A stretch of DNA of 56,108 nucleotides from Clostridia bacterium (GCA_017472285.1 JAFUQQ010000005.1:1-56108); one strand, 5' to 3'. Counted from the first letter of the stretch, positions 33,140 through 42,146 are shown. Notes: generated from the sequence alone by a model not told the origin. Numbers and translations are program-made.

Positions 33140-34689
33140 TACTTGCAGATCAGAATACCGCGGCTTCCGATCTCCGCTTTACCGTGAGAAAGAGAAGTAT
33201 TTTCGGAAATAAGGACCTCTGTGGCATCGCAATCAAGCGTATACGAATGATCGGACGGATTGATGATGACCTTGATTGTTTCCGTTGCGTCCTTACGTTC
33301 GAAAACGAGAGGATAATTTTCGGAAAGCAGAATCAATTCTCCGTCAGCATTGAGTGCGCTGTGTGTATGACGCAGAGCGTTCATTTTTCTGACGAAATGC
33401 AGAACGGAATTTTCATCTTTTTCCTGTGCTTCCACGGTCGGTGCATCGGGAGCGTCATCAACGGGAAGATAGAGTGTATCGGCAGTGCTGAAGCCAAGAT
33501 TCTTGCCGCTTTCCCATTGCATCGGTGTGCGTGCGCCTGTGCGGTAATAAGCACCTTCTTTGGAACGCATATGGGGGTGGAAACGCATTGCGATCTCATC
33601 GCCGTAATAAACAAACGGTAAACCGGGCATTGTGAGAACGAACGCAAGCGCGGCTTTCATATCCGCGTCGTCACGTTTGTAGGAAAGACGGGGGATATCA
33701 TGATTGCCCGAAGGAATCGAAATATAACCTTTGCCTTTCGTTTTTTCATATTGTTTTTTATATTCATCGTAGAAAAGACGGAAATCTCCCTTACCATCCT
33801 TGCGGAAATAACTGTGTCCGAGCCAAGCTTTATTCAGATCGGTTCCTTCTTCGTGACGGAATAAAGTAGTATAAGCACTGAGATGCACATGAATGAGAAA
33901 ATCGGCATGGAAACCCGCTTCGATGGCATGTTCGGGATAAGACCATTCGGAAATAAGTATACATTCGGGATATTTTTCATCGAATTTTTTGCGGAATTCT
34001 TGCCAAAGCGATTTGACACCGGCATAATTTTCATCGTTTTTGATCAGTGATTGTGCCATATCGACGCGGAATCCATCCGCACCGAGTCCGATCCAATATT
34101 CCATAATGTTCCAGAGTTCCGTTCTCGTTGCGATACAGTCGGGATGATCCATCGGAAGCTGCCAAGGTTTTTCGGGATCGGGCTTGTAATAGCCGTAATT
34201 GAGTCCCGGTTGGCAATAGAAAAAGTTGGCAAAATAACAGCCGTCACGGTCGCTGTAACCGCTGATGAAACGGTGGTTGTCTTTTTTCCAGACGGAATCC
34301 GTCCAAATATAACGATTGCTGTATTCATTTTTTTCGGGGAGTGCGGATTTTTGGAACCATTCACATTCGAGTGAAGTATGTCCTGCCACAAGGTCGATCA
34401 CGATATGGATTCCGTATTTTTTGGCTTCCTTGCAAAGATTTACAAAATCTTCATTCGTGCCGTAACGTGGTGCGACTTTATAAAAATCTGTTACGTCATA
34501 TCCCGCATCGCGGAAAGGACTTTCATAAAAAGGATTGAGCCAGATTGCATCAAAGCCCATATCATGAATATAAGAAAGCTTTGCCGTGACACCGTTCAGA
34601 TCCCCGATACCGTCACCGTTCGTATCGTAAAAAGATTGCGGATAGATGTTGTAGAAGATTGCGTTTTTCAGCCAAGAGGGTTGCTTCAT
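33139..34689 (-). CDS. Alpha-amylase-family glycoside hydrolase (GH13, oligo-1,6-glucosidase-like)
   Basis: A 516-residue (beta/alpha)8 enzyme. The N terminus FYNIYPQSFYDTNGDGIGDL is typical of GH13 exo-acting enzymes. Conserved region I is DLVAGHTS (usually DLVxNHTS), region II is GFRVDMAQSL with the nucleophile Asp, region III is LISEWSYP with the acid Glu, and region IV is SGNHDIPR with the third Asp. No signal peptide, so it acts inside the cell on imported alpha-glucosides. AAGGAGAA precedes the ATG. The stop codon overlaps the next gene by one base. Confidence 0.93.
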   Translation of the reverse strand: MKQPSWLKNAIFYNIYPQSFYDTNGDGIGDLNGVTAKLSYIHDMGFDAIWLNPFYESPFRDAGYDVTDFYKVAPRYGTNEDFVNLCKEAKKYGIHIVIDLVAGHTSLECEWFQKSALPEKNEYSNRYIWTDSVWKKDNHRFISGYSDRDGCYFANFFYCQPGLNYGYYKPDPEKPWQLPMDHPDCIATRTELWNIMEYWIGLGADGFRVDMAQSLIKNDENYAGVKSLWQEFRKKFDEKYPECILISEWSYPEHAIEAGFHADFLIHVHLSAYTTLFRHEEGTDLNKAWLGHSYFRKDGKGDFRLFYDEYKKQYEKTKGKGYISIPSGNHDIPRLSYKRDDADMKAALAFVLTMPGLPFVYYGDEIAMRFHPHMRSKEGAYYRTGARTPMQWESGKNLGFSTADTLYLPVDDAPDAPTVEAQEKDENSVLHFVRKMNALRHTHSALNADGELILLSENYPLVFERKDATETIKVIINPSDHSYTLDCDATEVLISENTSLSHGKAEIGSRGILICK

Positions 34690-34716
34690 ATTTATTCTCC
34701 TTCAAGATTATTTTAT

Positions 34717-34800
34717 AGACTTGTTCGATAACTTCGGTTGTATGCAGAACAGAACGATAAACAAAAATTTATCTTTACTTTTGGGTTATCGAACAAGTCT
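34717..34800. mobile_element. 84-bp MITE-like element with 16-bp perfect terminal inverted repeats
   Basis: AGACTTGTTCGATAAC (34717-34732) and GTTATCGAACAAGTCT (34785-34800) are exact inverse complements and enclose 52 non-coding bases. TAT flanks both ends, consistent with a 3-bp target duplication as made by some IS5-type transposases. It lies between the GH13 gene and the acetyltransferase gene, both on the minus strand. A large hairpin without mobile origin is the alternative. Confidence 0.55.
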
Positions 34801-34804
34801 TATG

Positions 34805-35290
34805 TTATTTTTGGTAGCACTGATAAGCGATTCGTTCCTCTCCGTTTGCAAGCGTGATGATGCCGCAACGGATAAAACCCTCTTTTTCAAGCTGATGCTG
34901 CATGATCTTATTGTTTTCATGCGTATCGATCTTGATATTTGTGAACAGGGAAAAGCAGTAACGCATACATTCGGAAAGGATGCCTTTTTTCTTTCCCGCA
35001 CTTGCGACACGGTGGACAGCGGCATGAGGCGCGTCATTTAGCCATGCGCCGTCAATATGATCGTATATGCTGTCCCCTTCTGGAAACAGTGCAAATACAC
35101 CTTGGATACCATCTTCATCAAAAAGGATATGCAGATTTCCGTTTGCAATATCCGCAAGAATGATATCATCTGTGGGATAGGTATGTTTCCATTGCGTTCC
35201 GTTTCCTGTATGACGCATAAGTTCGCGCGCGCCCGCATAAATATGAACGATCTCCTCAAAATCGGCAGACGTTGCTTTTCTGATATTCAT
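34805..35290 (-). CDS. GNAT-family N-acetyltransferase
   Basis: A 161-residue protein with the standard GNAT order: N-terminal strand MNIRKATSADFEEIVHIY, a central acceptor region, then the acetyl-CoA loop region HRVASAGKKKGILSEC (about 95-110) and the last helix/strand IKIDTHENNKIMQHQLEKEGFIRCG. It acetylates an unknown small molecule or protein. GGAGAG precedes the ATG. The end of the gene lies four bases from the MITE-like element. Confidence 0.88.
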   Translation of the reverse strand: MNIRKATSADFEEIVHIYAGARELMRHTGNGTQWKHTYPTDDIILADIANGNLHILFDEDGIQGVFALFPEGDSIYDHIDGAWLNDAPHAAVHRVASAGKKKGILSECMRYCFSLFTNIKIDTHENNKIMQHQLEKEGFIRCGIITLANGEERIAYQCYQK

Positions 35291-35418
35291 TTTGATCTCT
35301 CCATTCCTATGATAAGATATCTTATTTTACCATAAAATTTGATTTCTGAAAATATAAATAAAAAAATTCAAAAAATTTGTTTATTTTGTGAATAATTTTT
35401 TGAAAAAATAGGAGTTTA

Positions 35419-35447
35419 TTGACAAAACTGAACAAAAGTGCTATACT
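35419..35447 (+). promoter_or_regulatory. Promoter of the hexapeptide protein-glmM pair
   Basis: TTGACA at 35419-35424, 17 bases, TATACT at 35442-35447. The transcript would start about 35 bases before the start codon. Confidence 0.9.
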
Positions 35448-35487
35448 GGAAACATAAACCATATTTTGTAAGAAAGGAATTTTTCGG

Positions 35488-36141
35488 ATGAAGATCATAG
35501 ATTTATACGATTTGACACATACGGCGGCGGCGGAATATCTTTCTCGCTTTACTTACCCTTGGGAAGCCCTGAAAGGTATTAAAGACCTGATCCTTGCGCT
35601 TGGGGAAACCCTTTCCGATGATTATACGGAAATTTCTCCATCCGTCTGGGTACATAAAACAGCAAAAATCGCACCAACAGCATATATCGGTGCCCCTACT
35701 ATTATCGGCGCGGAAACAGAAGTCCGCCACTCAGCATTTATCCGCGGTTCTGCTCTCGTCGGAGAAAAATGCGTGGTCGGTAATTCCACGGAGCTCAAAA
35801 ACGTGATTCTTTTTGATAACGTGCAAGTTCCTCATTATAATTACGTGGGTGACAGTATCCTTGGCTACAAGTCGCATATGGGCGCGGGTGCGGTCACATC
35901 CAACGTAAAATCCGATAAAACACTCGTCACGGTACATAACGGAACTGAACATTATGAAACAGGGCTCAAAAAATTCGGCGCGATGCTCGGCGATCACGTG
36001 GAAGTCGGCTGCAATAGCGTGCTGAATCCCGGTACAATCATCGGTAGAAATACGAATATCTATCCGCTTTCTTCCGTGCGCGGTGTGATTCCCGCCAATC
36101 ATATCTATAAAACAGGCGGTATTACCGTCGAAAAGAAATAA
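35488..36141 (+). CDS. Left-handed beta-helix acyltransferase-like protein (GlmU C-terminal type)
   Basis: A 217-residue protein. After a short helical N terminus, residues about 45-215 show hexapeptide repeats (VHKTAKIAPTAYIGAPTIIG, VRHSAFIRGSAL, MLGDHVEVGCNSVLNPGTII) typical of nucleotide-sugar acetyltransferases. Similar short proteins in Clostridia are annotated as UDP-N-acetylglucosamine pyrophosphorylase, but the uridylyltransferase domain is absent here, so at most the acetylation step or a structural role is expected. glmM follows after 18 bases, placing it in UDP-GlcNAc synthesis. AGAAAGGA precedes the ATG. Confidence 0.85.
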   Translation: MKIIDLYDLTHTAAAEYLSRFTYPWEALKGIKDLILALGETLSDDYTEISPSVWVHKTAKIAPTAYIGAPTIIGAETEVRHSAFIRGSALVGEKCVVGNSTELKNVILFDNVQVPHYNYVGDSILGYKSHMGAGAVTSNVKSDKTLVTVHNGTEHYETGLKKFGAMLGDHVEVGCNSVLNPGTIIGRNTNIYPLSSVRGVIPANHIYKTGGITVEKK

Positions 36142-36159
36142 GAAAGGATCGATAGCATC

Positions 36160-37545
36160 ATGGGAAAATATTTTGGTACAGATGGTTTCCGCGGGGAAGC
36201 TAACGTCAATTTGACCGCCGATCATGCGTTTGCGATCGGACGTTTCCTCGGTTGGTATTACGGCGAAAAAAAGAGAAGAACGGGGATTGCGGATGAAGTC
36301 CGTGTCGTAATCGGTAAAGATACGCGCCGTTCCAGCTATATGTTTGAATATTCTTTGGTCGGCGGTCTTGTTGCTTCGGGTGCGGATGCTTATTTGCTTC
36401 ACGTTACGACAACGCCCTCTGTCGCATACGTCACACGCATTGACAGTTTTGATTGCGGTATCATGATCTCCGCCAGCCATAATCCGTATTATGACAACGG
36501 TATCAAGCTCATCAACAGCAATGGCGAAAAAATGGAAGATGAAGTGATCGATCTTGTGGAACAGTATCTTGACGGCTGTGTTCACGTTTTTGATGAAGAT
36601 TTCACAACGCTTCCTTACGCACATAAACAAAAGATTGGCTGTACTGTGGACTTTATCGCGGGCAGAAACCGTTATATCGGCTATCTGATCTCCCTCGGTC
36701 TGTATTCTTTCCGCGGGGTCAAGGTCGGTCTGGATTGCGCTAACGGTAGCGCATGGTCGATCGCAAAAGCCGTTTTTGACGCTTTGGGCGCGACGACTTA
36801 CGTCATCAATGCCGAGCCGAACGGTACGAATATCAATACGGGGGCAGGCTCGACCCACATTGAAGTTCTCCAAAATTTCGTCCGCGAAAAAGGACTTGAT
36901 ATCGGTTTTGCTTATGACGGCGATGCAGACCGTTGTCTTTGCGTGGATGAAAAGGGAAATATCCTCACGGGCGATCATATCATGTATATCTGCGCACGCT
37001 ATATGAAAGAACGCAATGAACTCCGAAACGATACCGTCGTTGCAACCGTGATGTCCAATCTCGGTCTTTTCAAAGCTCTCGGAGAACTTGGTCTTTCCTG
37101 CGCGAAAACGGCTGTCGGTGATAAATACGTTTATGAATATATGTCCTCAAACGGTTGCCGTCTGGGTGGTGAGCAGTCGGGGCATATCATCTTTTCTAAA
37201 TATGCAACAACCGGCGACGGTATCTTAACAAGCCTTAAAATCATGGAAGTCATGCTTGCAAAGAAGAAAAAAGCAAGCGAACTTTCCGTCGGCTTCACAT
37301 TCTATCCTCAAGTCCTTTATAACTTCCGCGTTTCCGATAAAAAAGCGGCAATGGAGGATGCAGACGTTCTTGCAGCCGTTGCAAAAGCCAATGAATCTCT
37401 CGGTGACAGCGGCAGAGTATTGCTTCGCGCATCAGGTACGGAACCAGTGATCCGTCTGATGCTGGAAGCGGAAAGCGAAGAAGTCTGCAAACATTATGCA
37501 GACGGTATCATTGCCGTGCTCCGCGAAAAACAATTGATTTCCTAA
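36160..37545 (+). CDS. glmM: Phosphoglucosamine mutase
   Basis: A 461-residue phosphohexomutase that converts glucosamine 6-phosphate to glucosamine 1-phosphate for cell-wall precursors. The N terminus GKYFGTDGFRGEANV, the phosphoserine loop ISASHNPYYDNGIKL (about 108-122), the metal loop AYDGDADRCL, the sugar-binding GGEQSGH and the phosphate-binding RASGTEPVIRLM are all present. The sugar loop fits GlmM and not PGM. AGAAAGGA precedes the start. It is co-transcribed with the beta-helix gene upstream, and a strong terminator follows. Confidence 0.96.
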   Translation: MGKYFGTDGFRGEANVNLTADHAFAIGRFLGWYYGEKKRRTGIADEVRVVIGKDTRRSSYMFEYSLVGGLVASGADAYLLHVTTTPSVAYVTRIDSFDCGIMISASHNPYYDNGIKLINSNGEKMEDEVIDLVEQYLDGCVHVFDEDFTTLPYAHKQKIGCTVDFIAGRNRYIGYLISLGLYSFRGVKVGLDCANGSAWSIAKAVFDALGATTYVINAEPNGTNINTGAGSTHIEVLQNFVREKGLDIGFAYDGDADRCLCVDEKGNILTGDHIMYICARYMKERNELRNDTVVATVMSNLGLFKALGELGLSCAKTAVGDKYVYEYMSSNGCRLGGEQSGHIIFSKYATTGDGILTSLKIMEVMLAKKKKASELSVGFTFYPQVLYNFRVSDKKAAMEDADVLAAVAKANESLGDSGRVLLRASGTEPVIRLMLEAESEEVCKHYADGIIAVLREKQLIS

Positions 37546-37565
37546 AAACTTATATAAACCAAAAA

Positions 37566-37609
37566 AAGAAGTGCAAAGAACGCTGAACATTCTTTGCACT
37601 TCTTATTTT
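37566..37609 (+). terminator. Terminator of glmM
   Basis: AAGAAGTGCAAAGAA (37566-37580) pairs with TTCTTTGCACTTCTT (37590-37604) around a nine-base loop, followed by ATTTTT. Confidence 0.92.
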
Positions 37610-37643
37610 TATAGAAATCTGTACAATATAAAAAACTATCTAC

Positions 37644-37724
37644 CCCAAAGAAAATTTTTTGGAAGATTCCCAAGAAACCTTTTTTATAAAAAAGGTTTCT
37701 TGGGTGGGTTTGGGCAGAGCCCAA
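37644..37724 (+). repeat. Dispersed repeat family B, copy 3
   Basis: CCAAAGAAAATTTTTTGGAAGATT, then AAGAAACCTTTTTT / AAAAAAGGTTTCTT and GGGTTTGGGCAGAGCCCAA, ending directly at the stop codon of the minus-strand antiporter gene. Same orientation to its gene as copies 2 and 4. Confidence 0.75.
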
Positions 37725-39083
37725 TTATTGTTCGGAGTTAGCAGTAGCTTCTGCGGCAGCCTTGGCAGCTCTTTCTGCTGCTTTCTTTTGCGCGTGTTCG
37801 TGTCTTGCACTGGTCTTTCCTTCTGCCTTGATATCGCCTGCTTTGGTGAGGGATACTTTGGTAAGGAACGGACCAACGATTTCATAAACGAGAACGGCAA
37901 AGAGAGTGATGTTGCGGACGATTGCGCCTTCTGCACCGAGTTCGGTTGCTTTGAGAGCCATGCCGAGAGCAACACCTGCCTGAGGAAGAAGAGTGATACC
38001 GAGGTATTTTACGATGTTGGGGTCACATTTGGTCATTCTCGCACTGATACCTGCACCGAAGTATTTACCGAGAGAACGAGCGGCGATGTAAACGACACCG
38101 ATGATAACGACCGCGATATTTGCGAATACGGAGAGTTCGAGTTCCGCACCGCTGATAACGAAGAAGAGAATGAGGATAGGAGCGGTCCATCTGTCTGCTC
38201 TGTCCATAAGTTCTTCGGAGAAATCACAGATATTGCAGAATACCGTACCAAGCATCATACAAGCAAGGAGAGAAGAGAAGCCGATATGAACGCCGCCGAC
38301 CTCAAATTTGAGGCAAGAGATCGCAACGGTCATCATAACGAACGTAACGGAAACTGCCATACGTTTGGATCGGGAATGGAAGAATCTTTCGCAGAATGTG
38401 AAAAGAAGACCCATTACAAAGCCGAGCGCAAGAGAAAGAACAACTTCAAGAAGCGGTTCAAGAACGACGGAAAGAACGTCGATTGCACCTGTATTCAGGG
38501 ATTTTGCGATACCGAAGGAGATCGCAAATACGACAAGACCTACCGCGTCATCAAGAGCAACGACAGGGAGAAGGATATTGGTAAGCGGACCTTTCGCTTT
38601 ATACTGACGAACGACCATAAGGGTTGCTGCGGGAGCGGTTGCTGTTGCAACAGCGCCGAGAACGATCGCTGCAGAAAGGGAGAGCTTATCGGGCATCGCG
38701 AAATGGAGAGCGATGAGTGCGATATCAACGATGATTGTCGTGAAGATTGCCTGGAAAATACCGATAACAGTTGCCTGTTTACCGATCTTTTTGAGCTGTT
38801 CAAGACGGAATTCGTTACCCATCGAGAAAGCGATGAAGCCGAGCGCTACGTCTGCGATGATCGTAAAGCCACTGAGTTGATCGTGGGTAATACCGATACC
38901 AGGGATATTAAGCGCGCCGAGCAGAAAAGGTCCGATCAGGACACCTGCGACGAGGTACGCGGTAACTGCGGGAAGCTGGATTTTTTTCGCAAGTCTGGAG
39001 AGAAGAAGACCTGCAAGCAACGCAATGGAAAGGGACATGAGGATACTTGCTGTTTGAGACATTTGGAATGCGCCTTCTTTCAT
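37725..39083 (-). CDS. Cation:proton antiporter (CPA/Kef type)
   Basis: A 452-residue membrane protein with 12-13 hydrophobic segments over residues 10-410 (for instance LSIALLAGLLLSRLAKKI, LVAGVLIGPFLLG, then the long loops around ALDDAVGLVVFAISFG). The GNEFRLEQLKKIG and ALDDAVG segments fit the Na+/H+ exchanger fold, where the Asp pair binds the cation. Kef-type C-terminal nucleotide (TrkA-N) domains are absent. The last 35 residues are a charged Ala/Lys-rich cytoplasmic tail. It would exchange sodium or potassium for protons; the ion is not clear from the sequence. Confidence 0.9.
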   Translation of the reverse strand: MKEGAFQMSQTASILMSLSIALLAGLLLSRLAKKIQLPAVTAYLVAGVLIGPFLLGALNIPGIGITHDQLSGFTIIADVALGFIAFSMGNEFRLEQLKKIGKQATVIGIFQAIFTTIIVDIALIALHFAMPDKLSLSAAIVLGAVATATAPAATLMVVRQYKAKGPLTNILLPVVALDDAVGLVVFAISFGIAKSLNTGAIDVLSVVLEPLLEVVLSLALGFVMGLLFTFCERFFHSRSKRMAVSVTFVMMTVAISCLKFEVGGVHIGFSSLLACMMLGTVFCNICDFSEELMDRADRWTAPILILFFVISGAELELSVFANIAVVIIGVVYIAARSLGKYFGAGISARMTKCDPNIVKYLGITLLPQAGVALGMALKATELGAEGAIVRNITLFAVLVYEIVGPFLTKVSLTKAGDIKAEGKTSARHEHAQKKAAERAAKAAAEATANSEQ

Positions 39084-39128
39084 AAGTATTATTTGAATTT
39101 GACGTATTTATACGCCACACAAATACAC

Positions 39129-39157
39129 AGTATATCATTGAACACAGAAAAAGTCAA
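39129..39157 (-). promoter_or_regulatory. Promoter of the antiporter gene
   Basis: On the minus strand TTGACT (39157-39152), 17 bases, TATACT (39134-39129), about 45 bases before the start. It begins the 381-base gap to the divergent ald gene, which holds this, the ald promoter and AT-rich sequence only. Confidence 0.85.
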
Positions 39158-39311
39158 GAAGAAATGAATAAATTGTTAAAAATATTTATTTTTGATTCAA
39201 AAGAACGATAAAAACGAGAGGTCAAGACATTTTTGCTATGTCAAAAATGAGAAAAATAGTTTGTGAAAATTCACGAAATTTTTGAAATTGCAGAAAAATG
39301 AATATCATTTA

Positions 39312-39340
39312 TTGACAATGATTCCATTTTATGTTATTAT
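39312..39340 (+). promoter_or_regulatory. Promoter of ald
   Basis: TTGACA at 39312-39317, 17 bases, TATTAT at 39335-39340. The leader would be about 120 bases and contains a small TTTCAC / GTGAAA hairpin and an AAAAATTTTT palindrome. Confidence 0.85.
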
Positions 39341-39464
39341 TTTAGTAATTTATTTCACTAATAAGGTGAAATATCCTCGGTCGAAAATTTTTAAAAATTT
39401 TTATATAGCCGTATCGCCGCGTACATATGCACGGGGATCACACAACGGCAGAATGGAGCTTCAT

Positions 39465-40577
39465 ATGAAAATAGGAACAACAAAAGAACTGAAAAACCAT
39501 GAATACCGCGTCGGTCTGACCCCCGATAATGTGCTTGCATATACAGCCAAAGGGCATACTGTATACGTTGAAACAGGTGCAGGCATCGGTGCGGGCTTCT
39601 CTGATGAAGAATATAAAAACGCGGGTGCTACCATCCTTGCGACTCCCGCTGAGGTTTTCGCCAATACCGATATGGTCGTGAAAGTCAAAGAACTCGAAGA
39701 ATGTGAATACGATTATCTGCGCGAAGGTCAGATTCTTTATACCTATTTGCATCTTGCGGCAAATCCGAAATTTACGAATAAACTGCTCGAAAAAGGTGCG
39801 ATCGCTATCGCATATGAAACCATTACCGATGCTGCGGGCAATCTCCCCTGTCTGCGTCCGATGAGCCAGATTGCCGGTCGTCTTTCCGTTCAGGAAGGCG
39901 CGAAATATCTCGAAAAAGGTTTTGGCGGCAGAGGTATCCTCCTCGGCGGTGTTCCCGGGGTGGAAAGGGGTAAAATCGTGATCGTTGGCGGCGGTGTTGC
40001 CGGTACTTATGCAGCAAAAGCGGCTGTTGGTATCGATGCGCAGGTAACGCTCCTCGACGTAAATCTCAACCGTCTTGCTTATCTCGAAGATATTTTCGGC
40101 GCATCCGTCACAACGCTTTACAGCACGGAAGCCAACATCCGCAAAGCTCTCGCAGAAGCTGACCTTGTGATCGGTTCCGTTCTCATTCCCGGCGCATCTG
40201 CTCCGAAACTCATCAGAAAAGAACATCTGAAGCTCATGAAAAAAGGTGCTGTCATCGTGGATATCGCAATCGACCAAGGCGGTTGCTCGGAAACTTCCCG
40301 CGTGACCTCCCACGATCACCCCATCTATATTGAAGACGGTATCGTTCATTATTGTGTCGGCAATATGCCCGGCGCGGTGCCCTATACCTCCACGGTTGCT
40401 CTGACAAACTCCACGCTCCGTTACGGTCTTATGATTGCCGATCTCGGTCTGGAGGCGGCTCTCAAGAAGGATGACGGCCTTGTGAACGGTGTGAACATCT
40501 GCAAGGGCAAATGCACGAACAAGAACGTAGCATTGAGTCTTGACCTTGAATATACGGACGTTTTCTCCGCGCTCTGA
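39465..40577 (+). CDS. ald: Alanine dehydrogenase
   Basis: A 370-residue NAD-dependent enzyme interconverting L-alanine and pyruvate plus ammonium. The N terminus MKIGTTKELKNHEYRVGLTP carries the substrate Arg. KVKELEECEYDYL holds the catalytic-site Lys, YLHLA the His, and IVGGGVAGTYAAKAAVGIDAQVTLLD the Rossmann NAD site (about 169-195). The tail PGAVPYTSTVALTN also fits. The ATG at 39465 has GGAG seven bases upstream and matches the family start; the frame extends upstream only through AT-rich leader. A family B repeat begins right behind the stop codon. Confidence 0.95.
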   Translation: MKIGTTKELKNHEYRVGLTPDNVLAYTAKGHTVYVETGAGIGAGFSDEEYKNAGATILATPAEVFANTDMVVKVKELEECEYDYLREGQILYTYLHLAANPKFTNKLLEKGAIAIAYETITDAAGNLPCLRPMSQIAGRLSVQEGAKYLEKGFGGRGILLGGVPGVERGKIVIVGGGVAGTYAAKAAVGIDAQVTLLDVNLNRLAYLEDIFGASVTTLYSTEANIRKALAEADLVIGSVLIPGASAPKLIRKEHLKLMKKGAVIVDIAIDQGGCSETSRVTSHDHPIYIEDGIVHYCVGNMPGAVPYTSTVALTNSTLRYGLMIADLGLEAALKKDDGLVNGVNICKGKCTNKNVALSLDLEYTDVFSAL

Positions 40578-40579
40578 TT

Positions 40580-40664
40580 GTTGGGACGGCTGTCCCAAAC
40601 CCTGCTTCAAGGAAACTTTTTAAAAAAAGTTTCCTTGAAAATCCTTCAAAAACTTTCTTTGTGA
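40580..40664 (-). repeat. Dispersed repeat family B, copy 4 (reverse)
   Basis: Read on the minus strand: AAAGAAAGTTTTTGAAGGATT, AAGGAAACTTTTT / AAAAAGTTTCCTT, GGGTTTGGGACAG, CCCAA. It starts two bases after the ald stop codon, so its orientation to the upstream gene equals that of the other copies. Confidence 0.75.
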
Positions 40665-40686
40665 TAGATTTTTCGTTCAACAGAAT

Positions 40687-40727
40687 AGCCGTAGCTTTTG
40701 TGCGAACAAGAGCTACGGCTTATTTTT
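40687..40727 (+). terminator. Terminator downstream of ald
   Basis: AGCCGTAGCT (40687-40696) and AGCTACGGCT (40711-40720) form a 10-bp stem, followed by TATTTTT. The rest of the 338-base gap to coaBC holds repeats and AT-rich sequence. Confidence 0.85.
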
Positions 40728-40842
40728 GTTGCATAGGAAATTGCCCAAAATCGACTTTTCCGATTTTTATCAGAAAAAATAAAAATTCCGCCGTTTTGCT
40801 GAACCCGACATTTGTGCGGATTTCAGAAAAGCGGAAGAGGGA

Positions 40843-40912
40843 GGCGGCACCTTGCCGCTTTTTGTGGAGGGGTTTGGGGAGGGACTTTTTTTAAAAAGTG
40901 CCTCCCCAAGAG
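40843..40912 (-). repeat. Dispersed repeat family A, copy 6 (reverse)
   Basis: On the minus strand: GGGGAGGCACTTTTT, A run, TCCCTCCCCAAACCCCTCC, AAAAAGCGGCAAGGTGCCGCC. It begins just behind the coaBC stop codon, so its orientation to the upstream gene matches copies 2, 4 and 5. Confidence 0.7.
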
Positions 40913-40915
40913 AAA

Positions 40916-42103
40916 TTATAAGGTTTTGATTTTGTCGAGAATCTTGTGCGCGGCGGCATCTTTGGACATGAGTTCCATTTCTTCTGCGCCGTCTGCGGTA
41001 ATCATAGTGATGATATTGGTGTCAACGCCGAAGCCTGCGCCCGCGGTTTTGAGGGAGTTGGCACAGATCATATCACAGTTTTTGGAAACGAGCTTCTTGC
41101 GGGAATTTTCGAGCATATTTTCGGTTTCCATGGAGAAGCCGCAAAGGACCTGATTTTCTTTTTTGTGTTCGCCGAGGTATTTTAAGATGTCTTTGGTGCG
41201 TTTCAGGGGGATGGACATATCGCCGTCGGCTTTTTTGATCTTATTATCCGCGACGGAAATGGGGGTATAATCCGCGACAGCGGCGGCTTTGATGATGATA
41301 TCCATATCGTCTGCGCGGGTTGTGACGGCATGAAACATATCTTCGGCACTTGTGACGTTTACGGTATTGACAAACATGGGTGCGTCGATATCTGTATGGG
41401 CTTTGACGAGCGTTACGTCTGCACCACGGAGCATCGCGGCTTTGGCGATGGCGATACCCATTTTTCCGCTGGAATGATTGGTGATGAAGCGGACGGGGTC
41501 GATGGCTTCCCTCGTTGCGCCTGCGGTCACGAGGATTTTTTTGCCTGAGAGGTCTTTTTCATATGCAATTTCACGGATGATATGTTCAAGAAGGATTTCT
41601 TCATCGGGCATTCTGCCGTCACCCATATCGCCGTTTGCGAGCATACCGTGAGCGGGGGTTATGATCTCATAGCCGAAGCGTTTCAGTTTTTCGATATTAT
41701 CCTGAACGATGGGGTTATGATACATATTATGATTCATGGCGGGGGAGATCATTTTTTTGCAAGGGCAAGCGATGACGGTGGTCGTAAGCATATCGTCTGC
41801 GATGCCATTTGCAATCTTGCCGATGACGTTTGCCGAAGCGGGTGCAACGAGAACGAGATCAGCTTGTTTTGCGATGGCGACGTGTTCAACACTGTATTGG
41901 AAATTGCGGTCAAAGGTGTCGATCAGGCATTTGTTGGCAATCAGACTTTCAAACGTGATGGGATTGATGAAATTCGTTGCGTTTTCGGACATCAGGACGT
42001 GGACGTTGCAATGGAGCTTTTTGAGCATTCTTGCAAGATTGGCGATCTTATAAGCGGCAATACTTCCCGTTACGCCGAGAACGACGGTTTTTCCTTTTAA
42101 CAT
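40916..42103 (-). CDS. coaBC: Bifunctional phosphopantothenoylcysteine decarboxylase / phosphopantothenate-cysteine ligase
   Basis: A 395-residue fused enzyme of coenzyme A synthesis. The N-terminal flavoprotein CoaC domain (about 1-185) shows VVLGVTGSIAAYKIANLAR, the active-site His in the YSVEHVAIAKQ segment, and the CPCKKMISPAMNHNMYHNP substrate region with the PAMN motif. The C-terminal CoaB domain (about 190-395) starts KILVTAGATREAIDPVRFITN and includes the KIKK segment of the ligase. AGGAAGG precedes the ATG at 42103; the longer in-frame start at 42148 has none. It is divergent from the transporter and coaX genes. Confidence 0.96.
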   Translation of the reverse strand: MLKGKTVVLGVTGSIAAYKIANLARMLKKLHCNVHVLMSENATNFINPITFESLIANKCLIDTFDRNFQYSVEHVAIAKQADLVLVAPASANVIGKIANGIADDMLTTTVIACPCKKMISPAMNHNMYHNPIVQDNIEKLKRFGYEIITPAHGMLANGDMGDGRMPDEEILLEHIIREIAYEKDLSGKKILVTAGATREAIDPVRFITNHSSGKMGIAIAKAAMLRGADVTLVKAHTDIDAPMFVNTVNVTSAEDMFHAVTTRADDMDIIIKAAAVADYTPISVADNKIKKADGDMSIPLKRTKDILKYLGEHKKENQVLCGFSMETENMLENSRKKLVSKNCDMICANSLKTAGAGFGVDTNIITMITADGAEEMELMSKDAAAHKILDKIKTL

Positions 42104-42146
42104 AAAGATTTTACCTTCCTTTCGCGGATTTTGTTTTACTGATGTC

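Noticed and set aside
37659..39167. 502-residue open frame opposite the antiporter gene
   Set aside because: Composition (Cys, Arg, Asp, Lys-rich) is unlike a real protein, and the antiporter on the other strand has clear membrane segments and a promoter.
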